DNA of 64,000 nt from Bifidobacterium sp. WK012_4_13 (GCF_041080835.1 NZ_CP129683.1:372001-436000), one strand, 5' to 3'. Shown: positions 53,721-63,917, numbered from the stretch's first letter. A program made the numbers and translations. Notes: a model not told the origin generated them from the sequence alone.

Positions 53721-55841
53721 CTATTCTCCGTCTTTCCCATTGCTGGCGGCATCGTCAACGTTATTGCCATGAGCCCCGTTCGCATCCAGGGCGCGGGACT
53801 GTTCATCGGTGAGGAATCCGAACCACTTTCCGGCCGTCGCCACATCCTTGTCCCCTCTGCCCGAGATGTTGATGACCAGGACTGGGTTGGTGACGCCCTT
53901 GTCCTTGAGGTCCTGGGCAGCCTTGTATGCACCGGCGACGGCATGCGACGATTCGAGCGCGGGTATGATTCCCTCGCTGCGAGACAGATCCAGGAAGGCG
54001 CTCATCGCCTCCTCGTCAGTCGCGTAGTCGTAATGGACGCGGCCGATATCCTTGAGCCATGCATGCTCAGGACCCACGGAAGCATAGTCGAGTCCCGCAG
54101 AGATGGAGTATGTATCGAGGGTCTGGCCCTCGGCATTCTCGAGCAGGTAGGACTTCGCACCCTGGAAGACGCCAAGCTCACCAGTCCCATCGGTCAGACG
54201 GATCGCATGGTCGCCTGATTGCGGCCCGTTGCCACCAGCCTCGTACGCATAGAGGCGTACTCGCTCGTCATCAAGGAAGGCATTCATGATGCCGATGGCG
54301 TTCGAGCCGCCTCCGACGCATGCGACCACCGCATCGGGATGTTCGATGCCATAGTCGTTCTGGAGCTGTTCCTTCGCCTCTTCACCGATGATCTTCTGAA
54401 AGTCACGGACCATGGTCGGAAATGGATGCGGACCTGCGACGGTGCCGAGAAGATAGTGGGTGTCCTCCACGTTCGTGACCCAGTCGCGCAAGGCCTCGTT
54501 GATGGCGTCCTTGAGGATTCTGGTCCCCTGCGTCACCTCGACGACCTCAGCGCCGAGCATGCGCATGCGGGCGACATTGAGCGCCTGCCGACGTGCGTCG
54601 ATCTGTCCCATGTAGATGCGGCATTTCAAGCCAAGCAATGCACAGACCGTGGCCGTCGCAACGCCATGCTGGCCTGCACCCGTTTCGGCGATCACGCGAT
54701 GCTTGCCCATGCGCTTGACGAGGAGTCCCTGGCCGAGCGCGTTGTTGATCTTATGGGCGCCAGTATGGTTCAGATCCTCGCGCTTGAGGAAGATGCGAAG
54801 CGGAGCCCCGACCTTGTCGCTGACGAGCCTGGCGAATCTCGGCGCCTCCGTAAGCGATGAGGGGCGGCCTACGTACTGCTTGCACAGGCGTGCGAACTCC
54901 TTATGGAATTCGGGATCTGCCTGGGCCTCTCCGTACACCTTCTCGAGTTCATCGAGCGCATGTATCAGTGCCTCCGGAACGTATCGTCCGCCATACTGGC
55001 CAAAATATGGACCATTATGCGTGCTCAGCGGCCTGCTTTCCGATTCCTTCACGACTTTTCCTCCTTCTACGAGACGTCTGACCGCGAGCTCATGGTCCTT
55101 CGCAGTCGCCACGCCTTCGCCCACCAGCACGGCATCCGCACCGGCACGGGCATACATTTCCAATTCCTTCAGGCCGAACACACCGGATTCCGCGACACGG
55201 ATGACATCCTTCGGAAGATCGCGGGCCAAGGCCTTGTATTTGTTGACGTCGACCGACAGATCCTTGAGATTGCGCGCATTGATGCCGATGATGCTCGCAC
55301 CGGCGGCCACTGCCCTGTCGATCTCCTCGCTCGTGTGCGTTTCGACAAGCGCGCTGAGCCCGAGCGAGCGGGCAAGCTCAAGCAGTGAGCGGAGTCTCGC
55401 ATCGTCAAGCGCAGCCACGATAAGCAGCACGATGTCGGCTCCATGGGCGCGAGCCTCCCAGATCTGATATTCGGTCACTATGAAGTCCTTGTTCAGCACA
55501 GGAATCTTCACGGCCCGCCTCACGGCGTCAAGATCGGCAAAGCTGCCCAGAAAGCGCCTGCGTTCGGTAAGCACCGATATGGCGCTCGCTCCACCGCGCT
55601 GATACTGGCCTGCAAGCAGTGCCGGATCAGGAATGTCGGCGAGATGGCCCTTGGACGGCGAGGCACGTTTTATCTCGGCGATGATGGGAATCGAATCAGG
55701 CTGCCTCAGCCATCGAGTGGCATCCAAGGGCGTGTTCGTCATGTTCCTGACCTGCTCCTGAAGCTGGGTCAAGGAAATCCTGGCTTCGCGCTCGCGCTGA
55801 TCCTGCAGCGCTCCCGCGACCAATTCATCAAGGACTGACAT
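53721..55841 (-). CDS. Fused indole-3-glycerol phosphate synthase / tryptophan synthase beta chain
   Basis: 706 aa. Residues about 1-265 are Trp[68 protein letters not shown]. Residues about 275-690 are Trp[38 protein letters not shown] with the PLP-binding Lys, [23 protein letters not shown]. The joint is a short linker ([14 protein letters not shown]), with no stop or frameshift. The fusion links steps before and after the alpha subunit, so it may help channel intermediates. ATG 55841 fits GAGG better than 55844. Confidence 0.95.
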   Translation of the reverse strand: MSVLDELVAGALQDQREREARISLTQLQEQVRNMTNTPLDATRWLRQPDSIPIIAEIKRASPSKGHLADIPDPALLAGQYQRGGASAISVLTERRRFLGSFADLDAVRRAVKIPVLNKDFIVTEYQIWEARAHGADIVLLIVAALDDARLRSLLELARSLGLSALVETHTSEEIDRAVAAGASIIGINARNLKDLSVDVNKYKALARDLPKDVIRVAESGVFGLKELEMYARAGADAVLVGEGVATAKDHELAVRRLVEGGKVVKESESRPLSTHNGPYFGQYGGRYVPEALIHALDELEKVYGEAQADPEFHKEFARLCKQYVGRPSSLTEAPRFARLVSDKVGAPLRIFLKREDLNHTGAHKINNALGQGLLVKRMGKHRVIAETGAGQHGVATATVCALLGLKCRIYMGQIDARRQALNVARMRMLGAEVVEVTQGTRILKDAINEALRDWVTNVEDTHYLLGTVAGPHPFPTMVRDFQKIIGEEAKEQLQNDYGIEHPDAVVACVGGGSNAIGIMNAFLDDERVRLYAYEAGGNGPQSGDHAIRLTDGTGELGVFQGAKSYLLENAEGQTLDTYSISAGLDYASVGPEHAWLKDIGRVHYDYATDEEAMSAFLDLSRSEGIIPALESSHAVAGAYKAAQDLKDKGVTNPVLVINISGRGDKDVATAGKWFGFLTDEQSRALDANGAHGNNVDDAASNGKDGE

Positions 55842-55914
55842 CATTCACCTCGCTGGTTCCACTTGCTCTATATTGCGTGTCTAGCATATGAGACACTTTG
55901 TCTCAAATCATTGA

Positions 55915-57510
55915 TCAGATCTGGGTCAGCTGCGCTGCGATCTGAATGGCCTCGACCGAAGCCTCGGCCTTGTTGCGCGTCTCCTGCCACTCGTTCGCGG
56001 GCACGGAATCGAGCACGATGCCCGCTCCGGCCTGGACGCTGGCCTGATGATCGCGTATGAAGGCAGTGCGGATGGCGATCGCCATGTCCATGTTGCCCGA
56101 AAAATCGAAGTAGCCTGCCGTGCCGCCATAGATGCCACGGTCGATGCCCTCGATGTCGTCGATGATGCCGATGGCACTCGTCTTCGGCGCACCGCTGAGC
56201 GTCCCTGCGGGGAACGCCGACGTGAAGACATCGAATGTCGAGGCGCCAGGTGCGAGCCTGCCGGTGACCGTGGATGCGATATGCATGATATGGCTGAAGC
56301 GCTTGATGTCCATCAGCGATATGACGCTCACGGTCGAGGGATCGCACACGCGTGACAGGTCGTTGCGTGCCAGATCGACAAGCATGATGTGCTCGCTGCG
56401 CTCCTTGGGATCTGCGATGAGCTCCTCGGCAAGGCGCCGATCCTCCTCGGGTGTCGCTCCGCGGGGACGCGATCCTGCGATCGGGAATGTCAGAGCCTGA
56501 CCGCGGTCGACCTTGATAAGCGTCTCAGGGCTTGAGCCGATGACGTTGAAGTCTTTTCCCTGCGCATCGGTGAGCGCGAAGAAATACATGTACGGGCTGG
56601 GATTCAAGGTTCGCAACACCCGATATATGTCGAAGGGCCTTGAAGGCGCCTCCAGATCCAGGCGCTGCGAAATGACGACCTGGAATGCATCGCCGTCGAC
56701 GATATGGCGCTGAGCCTTCGCCACCATACGCTCATACTCATGCTTTTCCGTGCGGAACCGCAGTTCGGGCCGTGGCCTGCTCTCGTCGATCCTGCCGATG
56801 AAGGCAGAGGACCTATCCGGATCCGCAGCATCCGCCTGCATCGTGTTGAGACGGGACACCGCCTCGTCATATGCGGCATCCGAGCGGGTCGGACGGTCAT
56901 CGATGTTCACTGCATTTGCAATCATCCACACCGAACCGCTGAGATGGTCTACGACGGCTATGTCCGTCGCCAGGGCAAGCACGAGTTCAGGCTGACCGGT
57001 CTCATTCACAGCCCCGTGAGGCAGCTTGGACTCCCAATGCCTTATGGCGTCCCAGCCAATCGTTCCTACCAGTCCACTGGTAAGGTTCGGAAGGCCTTCG
57101 ACCTCGGGAGCCTTGAGAACGCGAAGCGTCTCTCTGGCAACGTCAATGACATCACCGTGCTCAGGCACTCCGACGGGGACCTTTCCCAGCCAGTCTGCCT
57201 TGCCATCATGCGAACGCAACTGCGCGATGGAATGCACCCCTATGAAGGAATAGCGGCTCCACGAATCACCGTTCTCCGCAGTCTCGAGTATGAAGCTTCC
57301 GCTGCGGCCACGGGCAAGGCGCTCATAGAAGCCGACCGGCGTAAGGCTGTCTCCAAGCAATCGTCTTACGATAGGTATTATTCGGTATCCTGCATCGGCG
57401 AGTCTGTGGAATTCCTCGCGATCCGGCCAGGTCGAACCCCATTGCAGATCCTTGACGCTGCACTGCGAATCGTGCATGTCTGCCGCACGAAGCTGTTCGG
57501 ACTCACTCAT
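55915..57510 (-). CDS. trpE: Anthranilate synthase component I
   Basis: 531 aa; the ATG at 57510 overlaps the hisI stop (TGATG), so the two are coupled. FILETAENGDSWSRYSFIG and LRTLNPSPYMYFF bear on tryptophan feedback binding. The chorismate site contains VIGSSPETLIKV, FPIAGSRPRGATPEEDRRLA, EELIADPKERSEHIMLVDLA and the C-terminal FPAGTLSGAPKTSAI and YGGTAGYFDFSGNMDMAIAI. It turns chorismate plus ammonia from TrpG into anthranilate. trpG and trpD are not in this window. Confidence 0.95.
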   Translation of the reverse strand: MSESEQLRAADMHDSQCSVKDLQWGSTWPDREEFHRLADAGYRIIPIVRRLLGDSLTPVGFYERLARGRSGSFILETAENGDSWSRYSFIGVHSIAQLRSHDGKADWLGKVPVGVPEHGDVIDVARETLRVLKAPEVEGLPNLTSGLVGTIGWDAIRHWESKLPHGAVNETGQPELVLALATDIAVVDHLSGSVWMIANAVNIDDRPTRSDAAYDEAVSRLNTMQADAADPDRSSAFIGRIDESRPRPELRFRTEKHEYERMVAKAQRHIVDGDAFQVVISQRLDLEAPSRPFDIYRVLRTLNPSPYMYFFALTDAQGKDFNVIGSSPETLIKVDRGQALTFPIAGSRPRGATPEEDRRLAEELIADPKERSEHIMLVDLARNDLSRVCDPSTVSVISLMDIKRFSHIMHIASTVTGRLAPGASTFDVFTSAFPAGTLSGAPKTSAIGIIDDIEGIDRGIYGGTAGYFDFSGNMDMAIAIRTAFIRDHQASVQAGAGIVLDSVPANEWQETRNKAEASVEAIQIAAQLTQI

Positions 57511-57980
57511 CAGACGCTCTTCTCATCTTTGCTACGCTCTCCAACGACTGCTGGAATCGGGCCTCCCGACAGGAAGCATGTGCGTGTTCCCTTGTGACAC
57601 GCAGCTCCGACCTGGTCGACCTCGACAAGGATCGCATCCCCATCGCAATCGAGATTGAAGGCCTTGACATATTGCACATGGCCGGACGTATCGCCCTTTC
57701 GCCAGTACTCCTGCCTTGAACGCGACCAGAAGGTGACCCGACCCGTCGTCAGAGTGCGACGAACTGCCTCATCGTCCATGTATCCCACCATCAGGACCTC
57801 CTTGCTGTCATATTGCTGGATGACAGCTGCCACAAGGCCCTTGGAATCGTGCTTGAGACGATGCTGGATTCGCGGATCCAATGATTCGGAATTGTCGTAT
57901 TGCAATGATGCTGCATCTGTAGAAGCTGACACTTGTGTTGTTTCCTTCAATCTATTCACGGCCTGACCTGCCTGGTTCAT
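57510..57980 (-). CDS. hisI: Phosphoribosyl-AMP cyclohydrolase
   Basis: 156 aa. [60 protein letters not shown] and [10 protein letters not shown] carry the zinc-binding Cys residues and Mg-binding Asp triad of HisI. The first 30 residues are not conserved, and the ribosome site is poor, so a later start is possible. Third step of histidine synthesis. It lies between hisF and trpE and overlaps trpE, joining the two pathways in one transcript. Confidence 0.94.
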   Translation of the reverse strand: MNQAGQAVNRLKETTQVSASTDAASLQYDNSESLDPRIQHRLKHDSKGLVAAVIQQYDSKEVLMVGYMDDEAVRRTLTTGRVTFWSRSRQEYWRKGDTSGHVQYVKAFNLDCDGDAILVEVDQVGAACHKGTRTCFLSGGPIPAVVGERSKDEKSV

Positions 57981-58032
57981 CTCAGTCTATTGCCTTGTCC
58001 ACGCATCCGAGCGAAGCGTCTCACCTGCAGGT

Positions 58033-58803
58033 CTATCTCACCTGATATCCGGCGCTGCGCAGTGCGGTCTTGACCTCCGCGATGGTGATGATTCCATAAT
58101 GGAACACGGACGCGGCGAGTACGGCATCGGCCCCGGCGGCGACGGCCGGGGGGAAATCCTCCACCTTTCCCGCACCGCCACTTGCTATGAGAGGAATCCT
58201 CACCTCTTTTCGCACCGCGGATATCATTTCAAGGTCGAAGCCGTTCTTGGTGCCATCGGCGTCCATGGAATTCAGAAGAATCTCACCGGCACCAAGCTCC
58301 TCGGCCCGTCTGACCCACCAGAGTGCATCTATTCCGGTACGCTTGCGTCCACCCATCGTGGTGACTTCAAAACCTGACTGAGTGTGCCGCTCACCCTGCT
58401 CGCGCCTCGCGTCTATCGAGAGAACGATGACCTGGCTCCCAAATCGGCTGGAAATGTCTGAGATGAGCTGTGGATTGTTGATCGCAGCCGTGTTGACGCC
58501 TATTTTATCTGCACCGCAGCGAAGGAGGGAATCGACATCCTCGACGCTGCGGACTCCCCCACCGACCGTCAACGGTATGAAAAGCTGCTCCGCGGTGCGG
58601 GTCACGACGTCGATCATCGTGTTGCGATGCGAGGACGAGGCTGTCACGTCAAGAAAGGTGAGCTCATCGGCTCCCTGACGATAGTATTCGGCCGCCAGCT
58701 CCACTGGATCGCCGGCATCGCGAAGGTTTTCGAAGTGAACGCCCTTGACGACCCTTCCCGCATCGACATCCAGGCAAGGGATGACCCTAATGGCAAGCGA
58801 CAT
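58033..58803 (-). CDS. hisF: Imidazole glycerol phosphate synthase, cyclase subunit
   Basis: 256 aa from ATG 58803, preceded by [26 protein letters not shown] contains the catalytic Asp; [73 protein letters not shown] with the second Asp, and [14 protein letters not shown] complete the (beta/alpha)8 barrel. It works with glutaminase HisH, which is not in this window. It appears to be first gene of the hisF-hisI-trpE-trpCB-trpA run. Confidence 0.95.
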   Translation of the reverse strand: MSLAIRVIPCLDVDAGRVVKGVHFENLRDAGDPVELAAEYYRQGADELTFLDVTASSSHRNTMIDVVTRTAEQLFIPLTVGGGVRSVEDVDSLLRCGADKIGVNTAAINNPQLISDISSRFGSQVIVLSIDARREQGERHTQSGFEVTTMGGRKRTGIDALWWVRRAEELGAGEILLNSMDADGTKNGFDLEMISAVRKEVRIPLIASGGAGKVEDFPPAVAAGADAVLAASVFHYGIITIAEVKTALRSAGYQVR

Positions 58804-58841
58804 TTCGTGCTCCTCGTGTGATGGACCGTACCAGGATCGTG

Positions 58842-58860
58842 GCGCCCGAATGAAGGGCGC
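58842..58860 (-). promoter_or_regulatory. GC hairpin in the hisF leader
   Basis: GCGCCC and GGGCGC (58842-58847 and 58855-58860) form a six-pair stem around a 7-nt loop about 40 bp before hisF. It is not followed by a T-run. I saw no leader peptide rich in His or Trp and no T-box element, so attenuation control is not supported. Confidence 0.3.
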
Positions 58861-58972
58861 GACGGCCAAGCTGCTTTCCCGGCCCGCTTCAATTTTTTCT
58901 CAGCCTACTCATAACATACGACGCTTATATAACGTTCTCTGTGAACCGAGGCGTCGCATCGCGGATGCAATC

Positions 58973-59941
58973 TCATTGCAAGGTAAGAATCAGCACAGTC
59001 GCGATGAACGGTGCGCACATGAGAATGGAGTCGACTCGGTCGAGAACCCCGCCGTGCCCCTTGAGAAGGTGTCCCATGTCCTTTATGCCAAGGTCCCTCT
59101 TGATCATGGATGCGCACAGATCCCCGAAGGTTCCGACGACGCCCACGAGAATCCCCAGCATGATGGGAACCCACCATCGGGTTCTCCACAGATCCGCATC
59201 GAAGGCAATCGAAAATGCGACGAATGCGCCCGCCATCGCGAAGAGCATCGATCCCAGCAGCCCCTCGTATGATTTTTTCGGGGAAATCCTGGGGGAAAGC
59301 TTATGCCTGCCGAACATCGCGCCGAAGAACAGACCGCCGATATCGCTCAAGGCGGGAAGGAACACGAGCACACATGCGTTGATGAGGCTGAAGCGTGCAT
59401 CGTGAAGTGGCAGAATCAGAAAGCATGCAAGCAGGGGGATGTATGCGACGGTGAGCAGCGACACCCCCACGTTCGAGAAGGCGCCCTTCGACGTAATCGC
59501 ATTGTCATGGTTATATGAGGATTCCAGACGTGCGGAAGACTCCGACCGTGAAAGTTTGGTCGCGACCGCCATCGGCACGCGCGTGCCGATGCTCAGCCTC
59601 ACCGTGGCCGCGATAAGGACAAGAATCATCGTGAGCATGATGCTCAGCCCCATCGCGATCAAGGGATGAGGCGCATAGAAGGTCGAGAGAATCGATAAGA
59701 GCGAGCATGCGGACAGTGTGATGAAGGGAATGTGCAGACCCGCCGTCGCAAAGTCGACGCGCAGCTCCCACAGTCCAAGAATCATGAAGACCGCGATGAG
59801 GAACACGAAGACATCGATCCTGATGAACAGGCACGCAAGGATGATGACCACCAGAAGCGCGCCCGTCGCGACTGCCTGGGGCATGTTCCGGCCAGTGCGC
59901 TTGTTGATTGCCTTCAAGGCATCTTCAGTTTCGTTCTGCAT
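58973..59941 (-). CDS. cdsA: Phosphatidate cytidylyltransferase
   Basis: 322 aa with about eight membrane helices after a cytoplasmic head. The CdsA signature is complete: SPKKSYEG (about 234), then GDLCASMIKRDLGIKDMGHL and GGVLDRVDS. It makes CDP-diacylglycerol, the precursor used by PgsA at 48980. It lies 58 bp after frr in the conserved rpsB-tsf-pyrH-frr-cdsA order. The loop between helices 4 and 5 (about 125-155) is Ser-rich and longer than usual. Confidence 0.95.
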   Translation of the reverse strand: MQNETEDALKAINKRTGRNMPQAVATGALLVVIILACLFIRIDVFVFLIAVFMILGLWELRVDFATAGLHIPFITLSACSLLSILSTFYAPHPLIAMGLSIMLTMILVLIAATVRLSIGTRVPMAVATKLSRSESSARLESSYNHDNAITSKGAFSNVGVSLLTVAYIPLLACFLILPLHDARFSLINACVLVFLPALSDIGGLFFGAMFGRHKLSPRISPKKSYEGLLGSMLFAMAGAFVAFSIAFDADLWRTRWWVPIMLGILVGVVGTFGDLCASMIKRDLGIKDMGHLLKGHGGVLDRVDSILMCAPFIATVLILTLQ

Positions 59942-59999
59942 GGTGTGTCACTTCGAGATGATCGAACAATGGATATTTGCTGTTGCGCGCGTAAGTCCT

Positions 60000-60554
60000 T
60001 CAGACTTCCAGAATTTCCCTTTGCTTGCCTTCTAGCAGCTCATCGATGGAATCCGAAATCTTCTTCGTGACTGCGTCGAGATCCTTCTGCAGACGCTTTC
60101 CCTCGTCCTCGCCAAGGTCTCCGGACTTCACGGAAGCTTCGATGCCTTCCTTGGTCTTGCGGCGAATGTTGCGAACTGCGATCTTGCCATCTTCGGCCTT
60201 GCTCTTGGCGAGCTTGACATAGTCCTTGCGACGTTCCTCCGTCAATTCCGGAAGCGTCACCCTGATCACGTTGCCGTCACGGTTCGGGTTCACACCAAGA
60301 TCCGAGTCCCTGATGGCCTTTTCCACGGCTGCCGCCTGGGACGCGTCGAAGGGAGTGACCGCAAGCGTGCGCGGCTCCGGAACTCCTATGGAGGCGAGAG
60401 CCTTCAATGGTGTGGGTGAGCCATAATAGTCGACGGTGATGCCATTGAGCAATGCTGGATTTGCACGACCCGTGCGGATACCGACAAAGTTCTCCTTGGT
60501 CGATTCGACGGACTTGTCCATCTGAGCCGCTGCCTGATCTACGATATTTGCCAT
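60000..60554 (-). CDS. frr: Ribosome recycling factor
   Basis: 184 aa from ATG 60554 (AAGGA upstream), normal length for RRF. FVGIRTGRANPALLNGITVD, YYGSPTPLKALASIGVPEPR, DLGVNPNRDGNVIRVTLPEL, TEERRKDYVKLAKSKAED and VRNIRRKTKEGIEA follow the family. It splits post-termination ribosomes together with EF-G. 20 bp after pyrH, same operon. Confidence 0.97.
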   Translation of the reverse strand: MANIVDQAAAQMDKSVESTKENFVGIRTGRANPALLNGITVDYYGSPTPLKALASIGVPEPRTLAVTPFDASQAAAVEKAIRDSDLGVNPNRDGNVIRVTLPELTEERRKDYVKLAKSKAEDGKIAVRNIRRKTKEGIEASVKSGDLGEDEGKRLQKDLDAVTKKISDSIDELLEGKQREILEV

Positions 60555-60574
60555 GCGTATTCCTTGTCTAGTGG

Positions 60575-61351
60575 TTATTCGGTTACTGATTCCTGATCGC
60601 ATACCATCGTGCCGAGCGATTCACCCTGCAATGCCTTCGTGACATTGTCCGCCTTCTCAAGTCCAAAGACACGAATCTTCATGCTGTTGTCACGAGCCAT
60701 GGAAAGCGCTGCGGCATCCATCACCGCAAGGTTATCGACAAGCGCTCTCTTATAGCTGAGTTTGGTGAACATCCTGGCCGATGCGTCCTTATGGGGATCG
60801 GCTGTGTAGACGCCTTCGACGCCGTTCTTGCCCATCAGCACCTCGGCGCAGTGTATCTCGAGCGCACGTTGAATGGAAACCGTATCGGTCGAGAAATAAG
60901 GCATTCCCGCTCCGGCTCCGAAAATCACCACTCTGCCCTTTTCCAAGTGGCGTATCGCCTTCTGCGGAATGTATGGCTCCGCAACCTGCCCCATCGTTAT
61001 TGCAGTCTGAACCCTCGTGGCCTGACCGGCCTGCTCCAGGAAGTCCTGGAGCGCGAGGCAGTTCATGACGGTGCCCAGCATTCCCATGTAATCTCCGCGT
61101 GAGCGTTCGATCCCGGCCTGGCTGAGCTGGGCGCCACGGAAGAAGTTGCCCCCGCCGACGACTATTGCAACCTGAACGCCGGTTTTCACAGCCGCAACTA
61201 TCTCAGATGCTATGCGGCTCACGACCGCCGTGTCGACGCCAACGGCTCCCCCACCAAACGCCTCTCCGGAAAGCTTGAGAAGCACCCTTCTCGACCTTAC
61301 CGGTGCATTGCTCTTATCATGATCGTCATCAGACACGTCGTCGTAGGTCAT
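60575..61351 (-). CDS. pyrH: UMP kinase
   Basis: 258 aa from ATG 61351 (GAAAGG upstream). [73 protein letters not shown] and [15 protein letters not shown] match bacterial PyrH of the amino-acid-kinase fold. It phosphorylates UMP to UDP. A hydrophilic N-terminal extension of about 20 acidic residues precedes the fold. It is separated from tsf by a long structured, repeat-rich spacer. Confidence 0.96.
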   Translation of the reverse strand: MTYDDVSDDDHDKSNAPVRSRRVLLKLSGEAFGGGAVGVDTAVVSRIASEIVAAVKTGVQVAIVVGGGNFFRGAQLSQAGIERSRGDYMGMLGTVMNCLALQDFLEQAGQATRVQTAITMGQVAEPYIPQKAIRHLEKGRVVIFGAGAGMPYFSTDTVSIQRALEIHCAEVLMGKNGVEGVYTADPHKDASARMFTKLSYKRALVDNLAVMDAAALSMARDNSMKIRVFGLEKADNVTKALQGESLGTMVCDQESVTE

Positions 61352-61491
61352 TTGAAGCCTTTCATTGCCTCGCAAGCCGTTTTAACCGTTTAACAGCGTA
61401 TCTGCGAATACCGACAATCCGGCAGAATCTACCGTTCGGAGAATTCCACGCACGCGCAACGCAGCTGGCTGTCGTGCCGAAGCCGCGGTCG

Positions 61492-61556
61492 CGCCTTGAT
61501 TTGATACCTTGACTCAATACATTGACTCGATACCTTGACTCAATGCCTTGGTTCGA
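61492..61556. repeat. Tandem repeat, five 13-bp units
   Basis: Units start at 61492, 61505, 61518, 61531 and 61544. Units 2 and 4 are identical (TACCTTGACTCAA); the others differ by 1-5 bases. Partial units continue to about 61570. Confidence 0.85.
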
Positions 61557-61623
61557 TACTCGATGCCTTGCAGGGCGAAGCATGAAGGCGCTGAATCCTC
61601 GCTGAGATGGAATGATTGGAAGG

Positions 61624-61649
61624 CTGAAGACGCCTCGAGGCATCTTCAG
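61624..61649. terminator. 26-bp near-palindromic hairpin
   Basis: CTGAAGA (61624-61630) and TCTTCAG (61643-61649) flank GCCTCGAGGC, with one mismatch between the arms. It is a strong stem, but no T-run follows in either direction. Confidence 0.4.
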
Positions 61650-61656
61650 CGGATAC

Positions 61657-61716
61657 ACGAATGCGAAGGTGTGCCGAGCCGCATGTGCGGCGCATTGCAC
61701 GATCCTTCGCATTCGT
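61657..61716 (-). other. 60-bp nested inverted repeat (long RNA hairpin)
   Basis: ACGAATGCGAAGG (61657-61669) is the exact reverse complement of CCTTCGCATTCGT (61704-61716). Inside, GTGC (61671) pairs with GCAC (61697), and GCCGCA pairs with TGCGGC (61678-61691). The whole can fold into one long interrupted stem in the tsf-pyrH spacer. Confidence 0.7.
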
Positions 61717-61805
61717 CTGGTCATCGATGGCCGATGTGGCGTTCCTGCACACGATTTATGGCAGGAAATGTGATTCTCTCGAACCACGCCGGGCATCGAC
61801 CTTCA

Positions 61806-61880
61806 TAGCTCTGTACTTTACAGCTATGTACTTCACAGCTCTTGCCCTCACAGCCTCAATCCTCAGGGCCTTGGCCTTGA
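61806..61880. repeat. Tandem repeat, five 15-bp units after tsf
   Basis: Units start at 61806, 61821, 61836, 61851 and 61866; the clearest are CAGCTATGTACTTCA and CAGCTCTTGCCCTCA. Because 15 is a multiple of three, the minus strand also reads as a five-residue peptide repeat (AVKYI, AVKYR), but no gene signals support translation. Confidence 0.8.
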
Positions 61881-61915
61881 AGACATCGGCTTGCAGAGCG
61901 TCGAGCTCAGGGGAA

Positions 61916-62767
61916 TCACTCCTCTTCGCCCTTGCCCACTTCAAGACGGGCGAAGTCCACGGCCTGCGCACCCGCAGCCTTGAACAGGTCGCCGATTGTC
62001 TTGGAAGTGTCCTTGACATATTCCTGCTCCAACAGCACCGTCTCCTTGTAGAAGGAGTTAAGGCGCCCCTCGACGATGCGAGGAATGATCTTCTCGGGCT
62101 TGCCCTCAGCCTGAGACTTCTCGGTCGCGACGCGAGTCTCCGCCTCGACGACGTCAGCAGGAACGTCTTCGCGACGCAGCCACTTCGGGCTCATTGCGGA
62201 AATCTGCAATGCGACTTCGTGTGCGATCGAAGCGCCCGCCTCATCCGTTGCAATCACGGCAACGATGGAAGGAGGCAGTTCGACTGACTTGTGATGGGCA
62301 TAGATCTCGACATGAGGTCCGGCAACGCGAGCAAACTGACCAAGCTTGACATGCTCGTGGAACAGGGCGCCAGCCTCTTCGATCGTCTCGCTGACGGTAC
62401 CCGACTTCGAGGCGGCCTTGAGCACGTCGTCGGCCGATTGCGCGTCTGCCTTGGCAACGTCGGCAACAACCTCGTCACCGAACTCCACGAACTGCGGGGT
62501 CTTGGCGACGAAATCGGTCTCTGAATTCAATTCGACGGCATATGCGACCTGACCATCGGCATTGCTTGAGATCGTGGAGGCGATCAGGCCTTCCTGAGCC
62601 TTGCGCCCTTCTCGCTTGCCTGCAGCCTGGATGCCCTTGGCGCGAATGATTTCCTTTGCACGTGCAACATCGCCTTCGGCTTCGGTGAGCGCCTTCTTGA
62701 CGTCCATCATTCCGGCGCCAGTTGCGTCACGCAGTTCCTTGATGAGTGCGGCAGTGATCTTTGCCAT
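61916..62767 (-). CDS. tsf: Elongation factor Ts
   Basis: 283 aa from ATG 62767, preceded by GAGGAG. The N-terminal module AALIKELRDATGAGMMDVKK with ALTEAEGDVARAKEIIRAKG and the core VAYAVELNSETDFVAKTPQF containing the TDFV motif are standard. It exchanges GDP on EF-Tu. It lies 78 bp after rpsB as in most bacteria. Confidence 0.97.
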   Translation of the reverse strand: MAKITAALIKELRDATGAGMMDVKKALTEAEGDVARAKEIIRAKGIQAAGKREGRKAQEGLIASTISSNADGQVAYAVELNSETDFVAKTPQFVEFGDEVVADVAKADAQSADDVLKAASKSGTVSETIEEAGALFHEHVKLGQFARVAGPHVEIYAHHKSVELPPSIVAVIATDEAGASIAHEVALQISAMSPKWLRREDVPADVVEAETRVATEKSQAEGKPEKIIPRIVEGRLNSFYKETVLLEQEYVKDTSKTIGDLFKAAGAQAVDFARLEVGKGEEE

Positions 62768-62845
62768 ATAAACTCTCCTCTGTGTTAACGTGCCGGTCGC
62801 GGCACGCATCGCCCCGCGACCGGATCCAAGTTCAGTGACCCTGAA

Positions 62846-63712
62846 TTACTCAGCTTTTGCTTCCGCAGCCGGTGCCTCGGCAGGTGCCGCGTCGGCCTTG
62901 TCGGCGTTCTCGGCAGTCTCAGTGCCTTCTTCGTTCTTTTCGGCTTCTGGCTTCTGGAGAAGGTCCTTCTCCCACTCTGCCATTGGTTGTTCGGCTGATT
63001 CCTCGGCCTTGGCAGCCTTGCCTGAACGCTCGAGCAGACCCTCGGCGACGGCATCCGCCATCAGGGAGGTGAGCAGCTCGATGCCGCGGATCGCATCGTC
63101 GTTTGCAGGAATCGGATAGGTGACGGTCTCAGGATCCGTGTTCGTGTCAACGAGCGCCACGACGGGAATGTGCAGCTTGTGGGCTTCCTGAACGGCAAGC
63201 GCTTCCTTGTTGATGTCGATGATGAACAGGGCCGAAGGGGTGCGGTTCATGTTACGGATGCCGCCGAGCTGCTTCTCCAGCTTGTCCTTCTCGCGTTCGA
63301 GAAGCAGCAGTTCCTTCTTGGTCAGACCTGACGCGTGGACATCGCTGAAGTCCATCTCCTCGAGTTCCTTGAGACGGGAGACGCGCTTGGTGACGGTTTG
63401 GAAGTTGGTGAGCATGCCGCCCAGCCAGCGCTCGGAAACATATGGCATGTTCACGCGGGTCGCCTGGGTCTTGACTGCATCCTGCGCCTGCTTCTTGGTG
63501 CCGACGAAGAGGATGGTGCCGTTGTGGGCCACGGTCTGCTTGATGAAGTCGTAGGCCTTGTCGATCATGTCGAGCGACTTGAAAAGATTGATAATATGAA
63601 TGCCATTGCGTTCAGTAAGGATGTATTGCTTCATCTTCGGATCCCAGCGACGTGTCTGATGTCCGAAGTGGATGCCAGCCTTGAGCATTTCGCTCATGGT
63701 TATCTGTGCCAT
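62846..63712 (-). CDS. rpsB: 30S ribosomal protein S2
   Basis: 288 aa from ATG 63712 (AAAGG upstream). [76 protein letters not shown] and [20 protein letters not shown] are typical. A Glu/Ala-rich tail of about 45 residues extends the C-terminus, as in other bifidobacteria and actinobacteria. The upstream leader is about 200 bp long. Confidence 0.97.
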   Translation of the reverse strand: MAQITMSEMLKAGIHFGHQTRRWDPKMKQYILTERNGIHIINLFKSLDMIDKAYDFIKQTVAHNGTILFVGTKKQAQDAVKTQATRVNMPYVSERWLGGMLTNFQTVTKRVSRLKELEEMDFSDVHASGLTKKELLLLEREKDKLEKQLGGIRNMNRTPSALFIIDINKEALAVQEAHKLHIPVVALVDTNTDPETVTYPIPANDDAIRGIELLTSLMADAVAEGLLERSGKAAKAEESAEQPMAEWEKDLLQKPEAEKNEEGTETAENADKADAAPAEAPAAEAKAE

Positions 63713-63794
63713 GATAATACCTTTCATTGTCGGTTATTGCCTGGTCATGCGAACCTGAGTGCAGCCCAAAGGGCCGACCGACACAGGTCGTCGC

Positions 63795-63812
63795 CGACAT
63801 GACGCGATGTCG
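63795..63812 (-). promoter_or_regulatory. Hairpin in the rpsB upstream region
   Basis: CGACAT (63795-63800) pairs with ATGTCG (63807-63812) around a 6-nt loop; a GGCCC-TTT-GGGC element follows closer to rpsB (about 63766-63777). This could be a ribosomal-protein leader or an upstream terminator; I cannot match it to a known rpsB RNA motif by eye. Confidence 0.3.
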
Positions 63813-63917
63813 TGTGCCATCTCTAGGAAAGTTCGAATCGGAAGAGCCTGCGACTGCCTACCGAATCATCGACACACAGCTGACAAGGATACCATGGATC
63901 CTCGTCAGAAGCTGCAA

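Larger units (their letters stand above)
61352..61915. other. 564-bp structured spacer between tsf and pyrH
   Basis: Unusually long for the tight rpsB-tsf-pyrH-frr cluster, and without a supported gene. From right to left it contains a 15-bp tandem repeat array after the tsf stop (61806-61880), a 60-bp nested hairpin (61657-61716), a 26-bp near palindrome (61624-61649) and a 13-bp tandem array (61492-61556). These form the tsf 3' region and the pyrH leader. Confidence 0.7.

Noticed and set aside
57480..57520. Tryptophan attenuator or T-box before trpE
   Set aside because: trpE overlaps the hisI stop codon by one base, leaving no room for a leader; none was seen before hisF either.
61492..61880. 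CRISPR array
   Set aside because: The units are adjacent without spacers, short and degenerate, and no cas genes are present. The same applies to the other repeat loci.
61756..62019. Minus-strand ORF with five-residue peptide repeats
   Set aside because: It overlaps the end of tsf in another frame; the peptide repeat is only the reading of a 15-bp DNA repeat.
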